Shown: piece by piece, positions 8,046-14,232 of the stretch
Layout: every line of letters starts with the position of its first letter
Numbering within the stretch: position 1 is the first letter of the stretch
Assembly (NCBI GenBank): GCA_030635565.1
Contig: DAOVYP010000021.1
Location: 1-14,232 of the forward strand
DNA length: 14,232 nucleotides
Source: Spirochaeta sp.
GTDB taxonomy: Bacteria > Spirochaetota > Spirochaetia > DSM-2461
Direction: 5' to 3'
Program-made: the position numbers and the translations under genes
The notes under the pieces: generated by a model
The model's input: the letters and a program-made list of their open reading frames with translations, nothing else
Told to the model about the DNA's origin: nothing
Databases searched by the model: none

Positions 8046-8130
8046 CATAAAAACTCTTTCGGGTGCAGGGGAGTTATTATAAGTATTGAACTGCTCTGTT
8101 CCTGATACAATGCATGGGAGAGGGATAGTG

Positions 8131-8661
8131 ATGGAGTACACGATCGAAGAACTGATTTCAGCTGAAGATATTGCCGGCCGGGTCGCCGAAATGGCTGCGG
8201 AGATTCAAGAGAATTATCAGGGTAAGGAAGATATCGTCCTCGTGGGACTGCTCAGGGGATCTGTGGTGTTCCTCTCCGATCTGGCCCGGGGCATCAACCT
8301 GGAGGCCAAGATGGATTTCATGGTGGTTTCCAGTTACGGTAACGCCATGGACTCATCCAGGGACGTGCGTATCAATAAAGATCTGGACGAAGACATCCGC
8401 GGTCTGAACGTCATCATCGTCGAGGATATCATCGATACCGGACACACCTTGTCCAAGGTGAGAGAAATGCTGCTGCTTCGGGAACCTGCTTCCCTTCGGA
8501 TCTGTACCTTGCTGGATAAACCCGACCGCCGGGAGACCGAAGTACCTGTCGACTACGTCGGATTTAAAATCCCTGACGTTTTTGTTATCGGGTACGGCAT
8601 CGATTACGCCCAGAAACACCGAAACCTTCCGTACATCGGCAAGGTTATTCCCCGGGATTAA
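8131..8661 (+). CDS. hpt: hypoxanthine phosphoribosyltransferase
   Basis: Purine salvage enzyme converting hypoxanthine (often guanine as well) and PRPP to IMP or GMP in the cytosol. The 176 residues match the family. Key elements: [19 protein letters not shown] (37-55); the PRPP-binding loop [14 protein letters not shown] (95-108) with paired acidic residues; LLDKPDRR (127-134) whose Lys contacts the purine; and [19 protein letters not shown] with RNLPYIG (143-170), the C-terminal signature. The start was chosen at ATG 8131 because GGGAGAGGG (8116-8124) sits six bases before it; the frame is open upstream to 8086, but that extension ([15 protein letters not shown]) is not family-like. A weak promoter-like pair (TTGAAC 8086-8091, TACAAT 8106-8111, spacing 14) precedes it. 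It converges on the NUDIX gene with nine bases between stops. Confidence 0.95.
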   Translation: MEYTIEELISAEDIAGRVAEMAAEIQENYQGKEDIVLVGLLRGSVVFLSDLARGINLEAKMDFMVVSSYGNAMDSSRDVRINKDLDEDIRGLNVIIVEDIIDTGHTLSKVREMLLLREPASLRICTLLDKPDRRETEVPVDYVGFKIPDVFVIGYGIDYAQKHRNLPYIGKVIPRD

Positions 8662-8670
8662 TCGGATACT

Positions 8671-9135
8671 TCACAGGATCATGTTCTCCTCCAGCCATAC
8701 CATCATCCCGGGCATGATGTCGGGGAAGCGGGCGGAGTCAAGAGGAAATCTGTCGAAATATCGACGCTCGGCAATTTCGAAATCCTCAGGGATGGATTCG
8801 AATGATCGAATTTCCGCACCGTAGAGACCACCCCAACTGAACCGCTCATGCCGATTTTCGCCATCAACCAACCGGCTGTGATCAACACCGTACAAACCCA
8901 GAGGATACAGATCGAAATCCAACGCTCCGGTTTCCTCGCAGAGTTCCCGTCCGGCATTCTCCTCCATGGTCTCGCCGGCCTCCCGGCCGCCGCCGGGAAA
9001 ACACCAGTCGTCACGGCCCTTGAGCCGGACACAGACCCACTTGCCTCGGTGCCTTGCGGCGACCACCGAATACTCCAGATCCTCATCGGGGATGGCGCCG
9101 AAGGGAACCACTTTGTGAAAACGGAGGGTTTCCAT
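8671..9135 (-). CDS. NUDIX hydrolase
   Basis: Hydrolyses a nucleoside diphosphate linked to another moiety; the exact substrate is unknown. With the ATG at 9133-9135 the protein has 154 residues. The NUDIX box is complete at residues 49-71: G-x5-E-x7-RELCEETGA, with the metal-binding REx2EE glutamates 64, 67 and 68. Upstream, YSVVAARHRGKWVCVRLKGRDDWCFPGG fits the beta-sheet leading into the box. The start is uncertain: neither the ATG nor an in-frame TTG at 9184-9186 (17 residues longer, MKLPLYFPNPDYHYNIL, preceded by a weak GGGGA) has a good Shine-Dalgarno. The C-terminus (FPDIMPGMMVWLEENMIL) looks intact. No functional link to the neighbouring hpt is evident beyond nucleotide chemistry. Confidence 0.88.
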   Translation of the reverse strand: METLRFHKVVPFGAIPDEDLEYSVVAARHRGKWVCVRLKGRDDWCFPGGGREAGETMEENAGRELCEETGALDFDLYPLGLYGVDHSRLVDGENRHERFSWGGLYGAEIRSFESIPEDFEIAERRYFDRFPLDSARFPDIMPGMMVWLEENMIL

Positions 9136-9220
9136 GAGGATATTGTAATGGTAATCGGGATTTGGGAAATAGAGAGGTAATTTCAAAAATCCCCGATTTT
9201 TAAAATTACCCAGACCTTTA

Positions 9221-9259
9221 GAAAAGTTATTTTATTATTGTATAAGAAAATAACTTTTC
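9221..9259. repeat. AT-rich 13-bp inverted repeat
   Basis: GAAAAGTTATTTT (9221-9233) pairs perfectly with AAAATAACTTTTC (9247-9259) around a 13-nt loop. No T-tract follows on either strand, so it is not a standard intrinsic terminator. First of three consecutive hairpins in the gap between the NUDIX and RRM genes. Confidence 0.6.
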
Positions 9260-9267
9260 AACCCCAT

Positions 9268-9311
9268 ACCAGAGAATCTTTCAGAATGGTAATTTTGAAT
9301 GATCCTCTGGT
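9268..9311 (+). repeat. nested hairpin element, copy 2
   Basis: Outer stem ACCAGAGAATC (9268-9278) pairs with GATCCTCTGGT (9301-9311) with one A.C mismatch, and a flanking T-A pair extends it. The interior is again exactly 22 nt: TTT, inner hairpin CAGAAT-GGTA-ATTTTG, then AAT. It shares 16 of 22 interior positions with the copy at 6982-7021, while the outer stems are unrelated in sequence. Both copies read in the same orientation. Confidence 0.6.
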
Positions 9312-9352
9312 AATAATTAAAAGCTATGCGATCAGGTTTGGTTATGAATAGG

Positions 9353-9388
9353 GCATACCATGGGGTGTCTTTTTCCCCCATGGTATGC
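9353..9388 (-). terminator. strong hairpin downstream of the RRM gene
   Basis: GCATACCATGGGG (9353-9365) pairs perfectly with CCCCATGGTATGC (9376-9388) around a 10-nt loop. It lies 28 bp past the RRM stop codon, where a terminator is expected. On the minus strand no U-tract follows, and the only T-run is in the plus-strand loop, so factor-dependent termination or 3'-end protection is equally likely. Confidence 0.5.
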
Positions 9389-9415
9389 TGTTCAGAGCTG
9401 TTATCTTCTTATCGG

Positions 9416-9694
9416 TTAATAGTCGTTGCGGGGCCGATCATTATCACGGCGGGGCCGGGCTTCGCTGATATTCAGCGGTCGACCTGCGAACTCCTGATTA
9501 TTCAGAGTCTCGATTGCTTCAAGTGCCTGCGCATCGTCTGCCATCTCCACGAAAGCGAAGCCCCGGGAGCGGCCGGTCTCTCTGTCGGTGATGATGTTGG
9601 TGGAGATAACTTCGCCGTATTGAGCGAACAGTTCACTCAACGCGGATTCATCAGTTCGGAAACTCAGGTTACCCACATAGATCTTCTTTGCCAT
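9416..9694 (-). CDS. single-RRM RNA-binding protein
   Basis: A 92-residue protein that is essentially one RNA recognition motif. RNP2 is IYVGNL (residues 5-10) and RNP1 is RGFAFVEM (44-51), with the aromatic residues that stack on RNA bases present in both. The fold order beta-alpha-beta-beta-alpha-beta is readable through SEARP (about 77-81), followed by a short charged tail RRDNDRPRNDY. Small bacterial RRM proteins of this type (as in cyanobacteria and spirochaetes) often bind RNA in cold or stress adaptation; the target here is unknown. The start has an AAGGA Shine-Dalgarno. A small hairpin (CGCC-GAA-GGCG, about 9709-9719) lies immediately upstream in the leader and a strong hairpin lies downstream. 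The gap of 163 bp to the gene behind it suggests its own promoter. Confidence 0.93.
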   Translation of the reverse strand: MAKKIYVGNLSFRTDESALSELFAQYGEVISTNIITDRETGRSRGFAFVEMADDAQALEAIETLNNQEFAGRPLNISEARPRRDNDRPRNDY

Positions 9695-9857
9695 TTTTCG
9701 TCCTTATCGCCTTCGGCGAATTTTTTGTGAAATCGGATTGAATACGGGGACTGGTTTACAGACTTGCCGAAATACTGATCCGTTCGCTTATTCCATAATA
9801 CATAAAGAATACGCAGGGATAACCCCTCAATCCGGGATTACACGACTTTTATTGAAT
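9695..9857 (-). promoter_or_regulatory. leader region of the RRM gene
   Basis: 163 bp with no gene. On the minus strand it carries a short GC hairpin CGCC-GAA-GGCG (9709-9719) just ahead of the AAGGA Shine-Dalgarno, and an imperfect palindrome AATCC-G-GGATT at 9829-9839. AT-rich stretches around 9795-9810 could hold a -10 box, but no clear promoter pair is visible. The hairpin next to the ribosome site could modulate translation, possibly by the RRM protein itself; this is inference. Confidence 0.35.
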
Positions 9858-10493
9858 TTATACACGATACTCTCCCAGGCCTTCCCGGATGACTTCAACC
9901 TCTTCACCTGTGAGATCCAAAACCGTTGTGAGAGTTTTGGACAGGGCATCTCCACCGTCGAGTATCATGTCGATTCCCTGTATTCCTTCCAGTTCCCAGC
10001 CCATTTCAAATAGATTTTCCTCAGCAAAACCGGAATCCCACCAACTCGGATCGTCCATACTATGAGCAGCTGTGGTTGAGAACATGGGTTCACCGAGGGT
10101 TTCGAGTATGGCTCGTGAAACCGAATCCCCGGGGATGCGAATCCCGACTTCCCGGCGTTTCATCCCCATGAGTTTTTCCAGTGCCCTTAATGCACCGAGG
10201 ATGAAGACATAGGGACCGGGTGTGAGGCGATGCATGAGTTTGTACTGGGGTGTTGAAATATCGGCGACATGGGAAATCTGCGAAATTTCGGATGCAAAGA
10301 GGGTGAATAGATATCCCCGAGCTCCATCCTTGAGCGTTTTGAGTTTGGCCAGCCCCAAACCCGAAGTTGAAGCGCAGCTGATGTGCCAGCTGGTATCAGT
10401 GGGATGAGCGATCAACCCCCCCTTCTTCAGAGCCTCGGCAGCGCGGTTTAATATCCTGTGGTCTATGTTGGTTGGAACGATATATTCAATCAT
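9858..10493 (-). CDS. YciO-like protein of the Sua5/YrdC family
   Basis: A 211-residue YrdC-domain protein. The family makes threonylcarbamoyl-AMP for tRNA t6A (TsaC/Sua5), but this sequence fits the YciO branch better, whose role is unsettled. Visible parts: GGLIAHPTDTSWHISC (25-40), the substrate-site strand; LMHRLTPGPYVFIL (86-99); KRREVGIRIPGDSVSRAIL; GEPMFSTTAA; and LTTVLDLTG with EVIREGLG near the end. The KxR...KPL element of true TsaC is replaced by KTLKDGARGYLFTLF, as in YciO. The usual YGLGC after PTD reads WHISC, a noticeable change. The Shine-Dalgarno is weak. The gene is divergent from the lipoprotein gene at 10624 and precedes the RRM gene on the same strand. No other TsaC candidate is present in the window. 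Confidence 0.85.
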   Translation of the reverse strand: MIEYIVPTNIDHRILNRAAEALKKGGLIAHPTDTSWHISCASTSGLGLAKLKTLKDGARGYLFTLFASEISQISHVADISTPQYKLMHRLTPGPYVFILGALRALEKLMGMKRREVGIRIPGDSVSRAILETLGEPMFSTTAAHSMDDPSWWDSGFAEENLFEMGWELEGIQGIDMILDGGDALSKTLTTVLDLTGEEVEVIREGLGEYRV

Positions 10494-10623
10494 TTCTTTT
10501 CATAACATCGGCCGGGTTGGAGACAAACTTCGCCGCTAAGACTATTCTTTTCTCTGATAAGAGGTGAATCGGCAATTTGGAGGACAGATTCCGGGAGTTC
10601 AGATATGTCATAATCATACGGTC
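10494..10623. other. divergent intergenic region
   Basis: 130 bp between the divergent YciO-like and glycosidase genes. A GGAGG-containing stretch (10579-10583) and an AT-rich CATAAT (10609-10614) are present, but no well-spaced promoter pair is evident. An open frame runs upstream of the glycosidase ATG to a GTG at 10564; I regard that extension as untranslated because it would bury the signal peptide. Confidence 0.35.
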
Positions 10624-11409
10624 ATGAAACCATTTATACTGTCGGCAGCCTGGTTCTTCATCATTCTTTCAGGTTGCGCCTCTCTACCCGAATTCCCATC
10701 AGATGGTGATTTCGGAGAACTGGAAATTCGGGAGATTGGTCCGGGTCTCGAACTTATTGTCGGACGGGGCTGGACAGCGGTTCGAGCTGAAACGACTGCC
10801 GTCGGCGACGGGAACCGACTCTCGGTTTCACCACCGTCCGGTGATACAATCCATTCCCGTCATGCCGGAGAGTATTTCGCGGACTCGGCCGTCAGTGCGG
10901 TTCTCACCGGCTCTCCTCATCACCCGATCCGGTTTCGTTCGGGACTACCCCAGAGTGTAAGCGGATACTACAGGTTCGGTGGTATAACCCTCTCCGAACC
11001 GGATGATCGACATGATGCCGTGGGGGTGAACGATAATAACATAGCGGAAATCCTGAGCTGCCGGGATCAGGGGGATTGGGAAGGTGATGCTATCGGGGGA
11101 TTCTTCGCTGTCCTGAGTGATGGAATTCCCCTGAATCCTGTTCCGGTGAGAGATGCTGTCAGCGCGGCGGGCTGGTCCGATGATAGTTCGACGGTCATCC
11201 TGCTGGTTATCAGAGGCCGGGACGACAAAGGTTTCAGTTACGAGCAGGCCGGATTACTCCTGCGGTTCCTGGGAGCTCAAGACGGTATCGCCATGGACGG
11301 CGGCGGTTCAGCCCGGCTGGTCTGGAGGGAAGATGGCGGCATGTTCAGTTTTCCGGCCGGTCACTTCTATCGGGCCGTACCGAATCATTTAATAATTCTC
11401 AGCGATTAA
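10624..11409 (+). CDS. phosphodiester glycosidase (NAGPA-domain) lipoprotein
   Basis: 261 residues from ATG 10624. The N-terminus MKPFILSAAWFFIILSGC is a lipoprotein signal with lipobox LSGC at Cys18, placing the enzyme outside the inner membrane; this sets the start despite a weak Shine-Dalgarno. The rest matches the phosphodiester glycosidase fold named after the uncovering enzyme of lysosomal targeting. Markers are the NDNNIAEILSC region, IGGFFAVLSDGIPL (157-170), SSTVILLVIRGRD, and the hallmark QAGLLLRFLGAQDGIAMDGGGSARLVW (208-234). Bacterial members are thought to cut GlcNAc- or related sugar-phosphodiesters in cell-surface polymers; the substrate here is unknown. A 62-bp gap separates it from the radical SAM fusion gene downstream, without a clear terminator, so co-transcription is possible. 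Confidence 0.85.
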   Translation: MKPFILSAAWFFIILSGCASLPEFPSDGDFGELEIREIGPGLELIVGRGWTAVRAETTAVGDGNRLSVSPPSGDTIHSRHAGEYFADSAVSAVLTGSPHHPIRFRSGLPQSVSGYYRFGGITLSEPDDRHDAVGVNDNNIAEILSCRDQGDWEGDAIGGFFAVLSDGIPLNPVPVRDAVSAAGWSDDSSTVILLVIRGRDDKGFSYEQAGLLLRFLGAQDGIAMDGGGSARLVWREDGGMFSFPAGHFYRAVPNHLIILSD

Positions 11410-11471
11410 TATTCCCATCATTGACGAAAAGGCCATAAAGGGTTGAAATCCCCTTATTGGAGAATCAACGA

Positions 11472-13265
11472 GTGGCACAAAAGCCTGAAATCCTGATCCA
11501 TACAGCTTTATTCAGTGAAGCCAGACCGATCATCGACCATTTCGGTCTTAGTCAATATGAAACCCGGCCTTTCAAGGTGTTCCGCGGGGGCCGAATCGTC
11601 CTCGTTGTATCCGGAGTGGGGAGAGAGAAAACCAGGGGTGCCCTGGAACTCATTTACAGTCGGAATCATTTCAAGACAGCCCTGAATATCGGGACGGCCG
11701 GATGCAACGACACAGGCATTTCCATCGGTTCGATGTTCTGCACTTACGGAAAACCGGTCCGTATCCCTATTTTGCCTTTGCAGACCTTCGATTCGCCGGT
11801 GACTCATCTGGATTCAAACGAAACCTGTCTTGTGGACATGGAAGGCAGGTATTTCTATGAGTTGTCGGTAAAGCAGGTCCCTGTCGACAGGGTTTTTGTT
11901 CTGAAGGTGGTTTCGGATTATCTGAACGATACCATCCGAAGCTCCGGGGATATCGGCCGGCTGATTGGAGACTCGATCCGGCAATGGGAATTCCTTGTGG
12001 ATTCAGCTTTTCCGTATCTGGTAAAATTGGAATCGGTAATCGAAATGACTCCATTTAATAATCTGGACTCCAGTGACAGGGAGTCGATACGACAGGCATC
12101 TCTGGCATACCGATTCAGCCACCAGGAACTCAAGCAGATTATCGAAATGGCCCTGGATTTCAGGATGTGGGGGGAGCTGTCCATCAGTGAATGCCTCAAT
12201 CGGGATTTCGCCACGAGAAAGGAAGCCTTCGGAACCGTCAAGCGACAATGGGAAGACTTGAAGCGCACCCCGAAATCGTATTCCGGTTTCAAAGGCATTT
12301 CCGATATCGGTGAAAAGAAGGGGAAGCGAACCGTCAGAATTGACAGGGAAACCCCCGGTTTCGGCCGCTGTCCGGTGGCTTCTCCCCGGACCCGTTGCTG
12401 CAACCTTCTCACCCTGGATGCTGTCGAAGGCTGCGGGTACGACTGCAGTTATTGCTCTATCCGATACTTCTACGGCGGAGATTCCATTGGCATAGACGAG
12501 GACTTTCCGGAGAAACTCAAATCCATCCATATCGATCCCGGTCGTACTTATCATATCGGTACAGGTCAATCCTCCGATTCTTTGATGTGGGGCAACAAGG
12601 CGGGTATTCTGGACGCCATTCTCGATTTCGCCGGTGATCATCCAAATGTGATACTTGAACTGAAGACGAAATCCGGTAACATCGGCCATTTGCTGAGCCG
12701 GGAGGTTCCGGCGAATGTCATCACGACATGGTCGTTGAACACAGATGTGATTATTGAAAACGAGGAACATTTCACCGCCTCCCTTGAAGGCCGGCTGAAT
12801 GCCGCCGAACGGATGGCGGATAAGGGATGTCTGATCGGATTTCATTTCCATCCGATGGTTTATTACGATGAGTGGAAGACCGATTATGGCAAGCTGTTTA
12901 CGACTATTGTCAGTCGATTTCGACCGGAGGACACAGCGTTGGTATCCCTTGGTACACTTACCTTCATCAAACCCGTTATCAGGAATATGCGGGACCGGAA
13001 TATGAGAAGCAAAATTCTACAGATGCCGTTGGAGGATGCTGAAGGAAAATTCTCCTACCCGCTTGAGTTGAAACAGGAGATGTTCGGTTTTGCCTATGAA
13101 TCGTTCATTGACTGGCACGACAAGGTTTTTTTCTACCTGTGCATGGAAGACTCAAGTCTGTGGCCTGAAGTATTCGGGTATGATTATTCCAATAATGAAG
13201 AATTCGAAGCGGCAATGATCGGGCACTATGGGAGGAAAATTCGTGAAAAAACTGAAAAACTCTAA
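11472..13265 (+). CDS. fusion: MTA/SAH-nucleosidase-like domain + SPL-like radical SAM domain
   Basis: 597 residues from GTG 11472, which has GGAG nine bases upstream; an in-frame TTG at 11457 overlaps that Shine-Dalgarno. Residues 5 to about 155 resemble a purine nucleosidase of the MTA/SAH family. Glu16 (ALFSEARPI), NIGTAG (72-77), DMEG with Glu124 and VVSDY with Asp149 align with the catalytic Glu, ribose-site and Asp motifs. Residues about 160-290 are a charged helical linker. Residues 300-597 resemble spore photoproduct lyase: the cluster motif CGYDCSYC (Cys321, 325, 328), LELKTKS (395-401), SLNTDVIIEN (421-430) and CLIGFHFHPMVYYDEWKTDY (453-472). By eye alignment the H-donor cysteine of true SPL falls in IGTGQSSD (362-369), where no Cys exists, and the Tyr after the third cluster Cys is Ser329. 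It probably acts on a different substrate. The nucleosidase may clear 5'-deoxyadenosine or other SAM by-products. The downstream SDR overlaps its end. Confidence 0.85.
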   Translation: MAQKPEILIHTALFSEARPIIDHFGLSQYETRPFKVFRGGRIVLVVSGVGREKTRGALELIYSRNHFKTALNIGTAGCNDTGISIGSMFCTYGKPVRIPILPLQTFDSPVTHLDSNETCLVDMEGRYFYELSVKQVPVDRVFVLKVVSDYLNDTIRSSGDIGRLIGDSIRQWEFLVDSAFPYLVKLESVIEMTPFNNLDSSDRESIRQASLAYRFSHQELKQIIEMALDFRMWGELSISECLNRDFATRKEAFGTVKRQWEDLKRTPKSYSGFKGISDIGEKKGKRTVRIDRETPGFGRCPVASPRTRCCNLLTLDAVEGCGYDCSYCSIRYFYGGDSIGIDEDFPEKLKSIHIDPGRTYHIGTGQSSDSLMWGNKAGILDAILDFAGDHPNVILELKTKSGNIGHLLSREVPANVITTWSLNTDVIIENEEHFTASLEGRLNAAERMADKGCLIGFHFHPMVYYDEWKTDYGKLFTTIVSRFRPEDTALVSLGTLTFIKPVIRNMRDRNMRSKILQMPLEDAEGKFSYPLELKQEMFGFAYESFIDWHDKVFFYLCMEDSSLWPEVFGYDYSNNEEFEAAMIGHYGRKIREKTEKL

Positions 13266-13932
13266 AAATATGGAAAATTTGAAAAATGCCATTCTCACCG
13301 GTAGTACAGGCGGTATCGGCAGCGCCGTCGCTGATCGCCTGAAGGGTGCCGGTTATCGTGTTCTGCCGCTGAAATGCCGCTTGGAGAATCTTCAGTCACT
13401 GGAATCGGAAGTTCGGGATATTCTGTCGACCCGGGAAATCGATGTTCTGATCAACTGCGCCGGCTTCGGTGCATTCCGTCCCCATGAAGAGATTTCGGTA
13501 TCGCGGATTCGGCGGATGGTTGAGGTGAACCTCACGGCGCCCATGGTTCTGGTCAATCTGTGTCTTCGTTCTCTCAAGAAGACCGGCGGACACATCATCA
13601 ATATCAGTTCCATCGAAGCAACGCGGCATTCAAAATTTTCGGCACTTTATACCGCTACTAAATCCGGTCTGAGGGACTTTTCACTGTCGCTTTTTGAAGA
13701 AGTGAGAAAATCCGGTGTGAAGGTGTCATCCATCAATCCGGATATCACGAATACCGCCTTTTTTGATGATTTGACCTTTGGACCTGCGGACGACATTTCT
13801 TGCTATCTCAACCCTGAAGATGTCGCCGAGGCGGTGATGACCGTGCTGCAGGCCGGTGGAGCGATTACCGACTTGACGATTCGACCCCAGAGAGTCGGGG
13901 TGAAGAAGAAGAGTAGGGGGGATACTCCCTGA
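13243..13932 (+). CDS. short-chain dehydrogenase/reductase (SDR)
   Basis: 229 residues from GTG 13243, preceded by a strong GGGAGG (13230-13235) lying inside the end of the radical SAM gene; the two frames overlap by 23 bp. An upstream ATG (13228) would contain that Shine-Dalgarno, and ATG 13270 is a shorter alternative. Classical SDR motifs: TGSTGGIG (19-26) for the nucleotide, NCAG (71-74), NLTAP (96-100), catalytic Ser122/123 (NISS) and Tyr136-x3-Lys140 (YTATK). The Asn-Ser-Tyr-Lys tetrad is complete. After the TGxxxGIG strand the sequence reads LPLKCRLENL, without an obvious Asp for NAD, leaving NADP preference open. Size and motifs fit a soluble carbonyl/alcohol oxidoreductase. Coupling to the upstream gene suggests it acts on the same substrate or product, which is inference. 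After it the window has no gene. Confidence 0.92.
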   Translation: MKKLKNSKNMENLKNAILTGSTGGIGSAVADRLKGAGYRVLPLKCRLENLQSLESEVRDILSTREIDVLINCAGFGAFRPHEEISVSRIRRMVEVNLTAPMVLVNLCLRSLKKTGGHIINISSIEATRHSKFSALYTATKSGLRDFSLSLFEEVRKSGVKVSSINPDITNTAFFDDLTFGPADDISCYLNPEDVAEAVMTVLQAGGAITDLTIRPQRVGVKKKSRGDTP

Positions 13933-13946
13933 TTATTGAGTCATAC

Positions 13947-14033
13947 CCTCCAGGAGGACTCGTCTTCCGGTCGTCAACGTCCTGTCTCGGCTTGCCCCCT
14001 GATCGGTCGCAACCGGATGGGGGCTTCGAGTCC
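13947..14033. repeat. GGACTCG...CGAGTCC hairpin repeat, unit A
   Basis: Bounded by AGGAGGACTCG (13952-13962) and CGAGTCCTGCT (14027-14037), inverted with 10 of 11 matches. Inside lies a strong hairpin GCCCCC (13994-13999) with GGGGGC (14019-14024), enclosing CGGT-CGCA-ACCG. A related unit follows at 14105. Unit A shares ATCGGTCGCAA and the 17-bp GGGGGCTTCGAGTCCTG with unit B. A perfect CCTCC-A-GGAGG palindrome (13947-13957) lies at the left edge. The 3' hairpin could also terminate the SDR transcript. Confidence 0.6.
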
Positions 14034-14054
14034 TGCTGAGCATTAAGAAAATAG

Positions 14055-14079
14055 AAAAAGGCCCCGGGTAGTGGGGGCT
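14055..14079 (-). terminator. probable minus-strand rho-independent terminator
   Basis: Read on the minus strand, GCCCC (14078-14074) and GGGGC (14065-14061) form a GC stem followed by CTTTTTCTATTTTCTT. It would serve a leftward gene lying beyond the right edge of the window, or the repeat array itself. No leftward gene is visible inside the window. Confidence 0.55.
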
Positions 14080-14104
14080 ACAGGATGGTGCTCGAAATTT
14101 TACC

Positions 14105-14224
14105 GGACTCGCCTTCCAGATGCCGACGTCCTGTCGGCACCTTCCAGGCCGTCTTCGTTTCTCAATCGACTTCCTGTCGATTGCCACTCCCTCATCGGTC
14201 GCAAGCACCGGGGGCTTCGAGTCC
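14105..14224. repeat. GGACTCG...CGAGTCC hairpin repeat, unit B
   Basis: Bounded by GGACTCG (14105-14111) and CGAGTCC (14218-14224), like unit A. It carries two small hairpins with the same loop type: TGCCGAC-GTCCT-GTCGGCA (14121-14139) and CAATCGAC-TTCCT-GTCGATTG (14163-14183, read from 14163 with an 8-bp stem). The stems differ but stay complementary. A decayed third version (GTCCTGTC, 13979-13986) occurs in unit A. The array may continue past the window edge. Confidence 0.6.
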
Positions 14225-14232
14225 TGAAGAGC

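Noticed and set aside
9705..9726. Plus-strand terminator-like hairpin followed by TTTTTT
   Set aside because: No plus-strand gene lies upstream; the same sequence is better explained as the leader hairpin of the minus-strand RRM gene.
10564..10623. GTG start extending the glycosidase lipoprotein by 20 residues
   Set aside because: The extension would place a polar segment before a clear lipoprotein signal peptide at ATG 10624.
14019..14041. tRNA T-arm-like GGGGGCTTCGAGTCC ending in CTGAGC
   Set aside because: The stem does not pair as a T-arm, and no anticodon or acceptor stem can be found upstream; the similarity is explained by the repeat unit.
13933..14208. 91-codon minus-strand open frame over the terminal repeats
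   Set aside because: It runs entirely through hairpin repeats and a terminator-like structure, has no domain, and its composition follows the repeats rather than codon use.
13952..14232. Integron attC or CRISPR-like array
   Set aside because: No GTTRRRY/RYYYAAC core ends are present, and units differ in length with no constant repeat and unique spacers.

Overview
The window is bacterial chromosome with mostly housekeeping genes, moderately GC-rich coding sequence and several AT-rich gaps full of hairpins. A spirochaete-like Gram-negative host is my best guess. The basis is lipoproteins with relaxed lipoboxes, a three-gene proton-translocating transhydrogenase, a monomeric NADP isocitrate dehydrogenase and a small glycine-free RRM protein, but no single marker proves it.

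Layout. Positions 1-1631 carry two minus-strand genes: a partial acidic lipoprotein cut by the left edge and an MFS transporter. Divergent from them, 1730-4734 is the transhydrogenase operon pntAA-pntAB-pntB behind a good sigma-70-type promoter. It converges, with one base between stop codons, on a minus-strand monomeric NADP-isocitrate dehydrogenase (4736-6955), so two NADPH sources sit tail to tail. Upstream of that gene, 6956-7397 holds a nested hairpin and a ~240 bp MITE-like element with 15-bp terminal inverted repeats and a 9-10 bp target duplication. Then come a VapBC toxin-antitoxin pair behind a palindromic operator and hypoxanthine phosphoribosyltransferase (plus), followed on the minus strand by a NUDIX hydrolase, a single-RRM RNA-binding protein and a YciO/YrdC-family protein. 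The 9136-9415 gap carries three consecutive strong hairpins. On the plus strand, 10624-13932 encodes a phosphodiester-glycosidase lipoprotein, a fusion of an MTA/SAH-nucleosidase-like domain with a spore-photoproduct-lyase-like radical SAM domain, and a short-chain dehydrogenase whose start overlaps the end of the fusion. The last 300 bases have no convincing gene and hold two related hairpin-rich repeat units plus a minus-strand terminator.

Most notable points: (1) the nucleosidase/SPL-like radical SAM fusion, whose lyase half lacks the H-donor cysteine of true spore photoproduct lyase by my eye alignment, and its translationally coupled SDR partner; (2) two copies of a nested hairpin with a conserved core and fully different but self-complementary outer stems; (3) the structured MITE; (4) the terminal array of GGACTCG...CGAGTCC units with covarying TCCT-loop hairpins. 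All alignments were made by eye; no database search was run.
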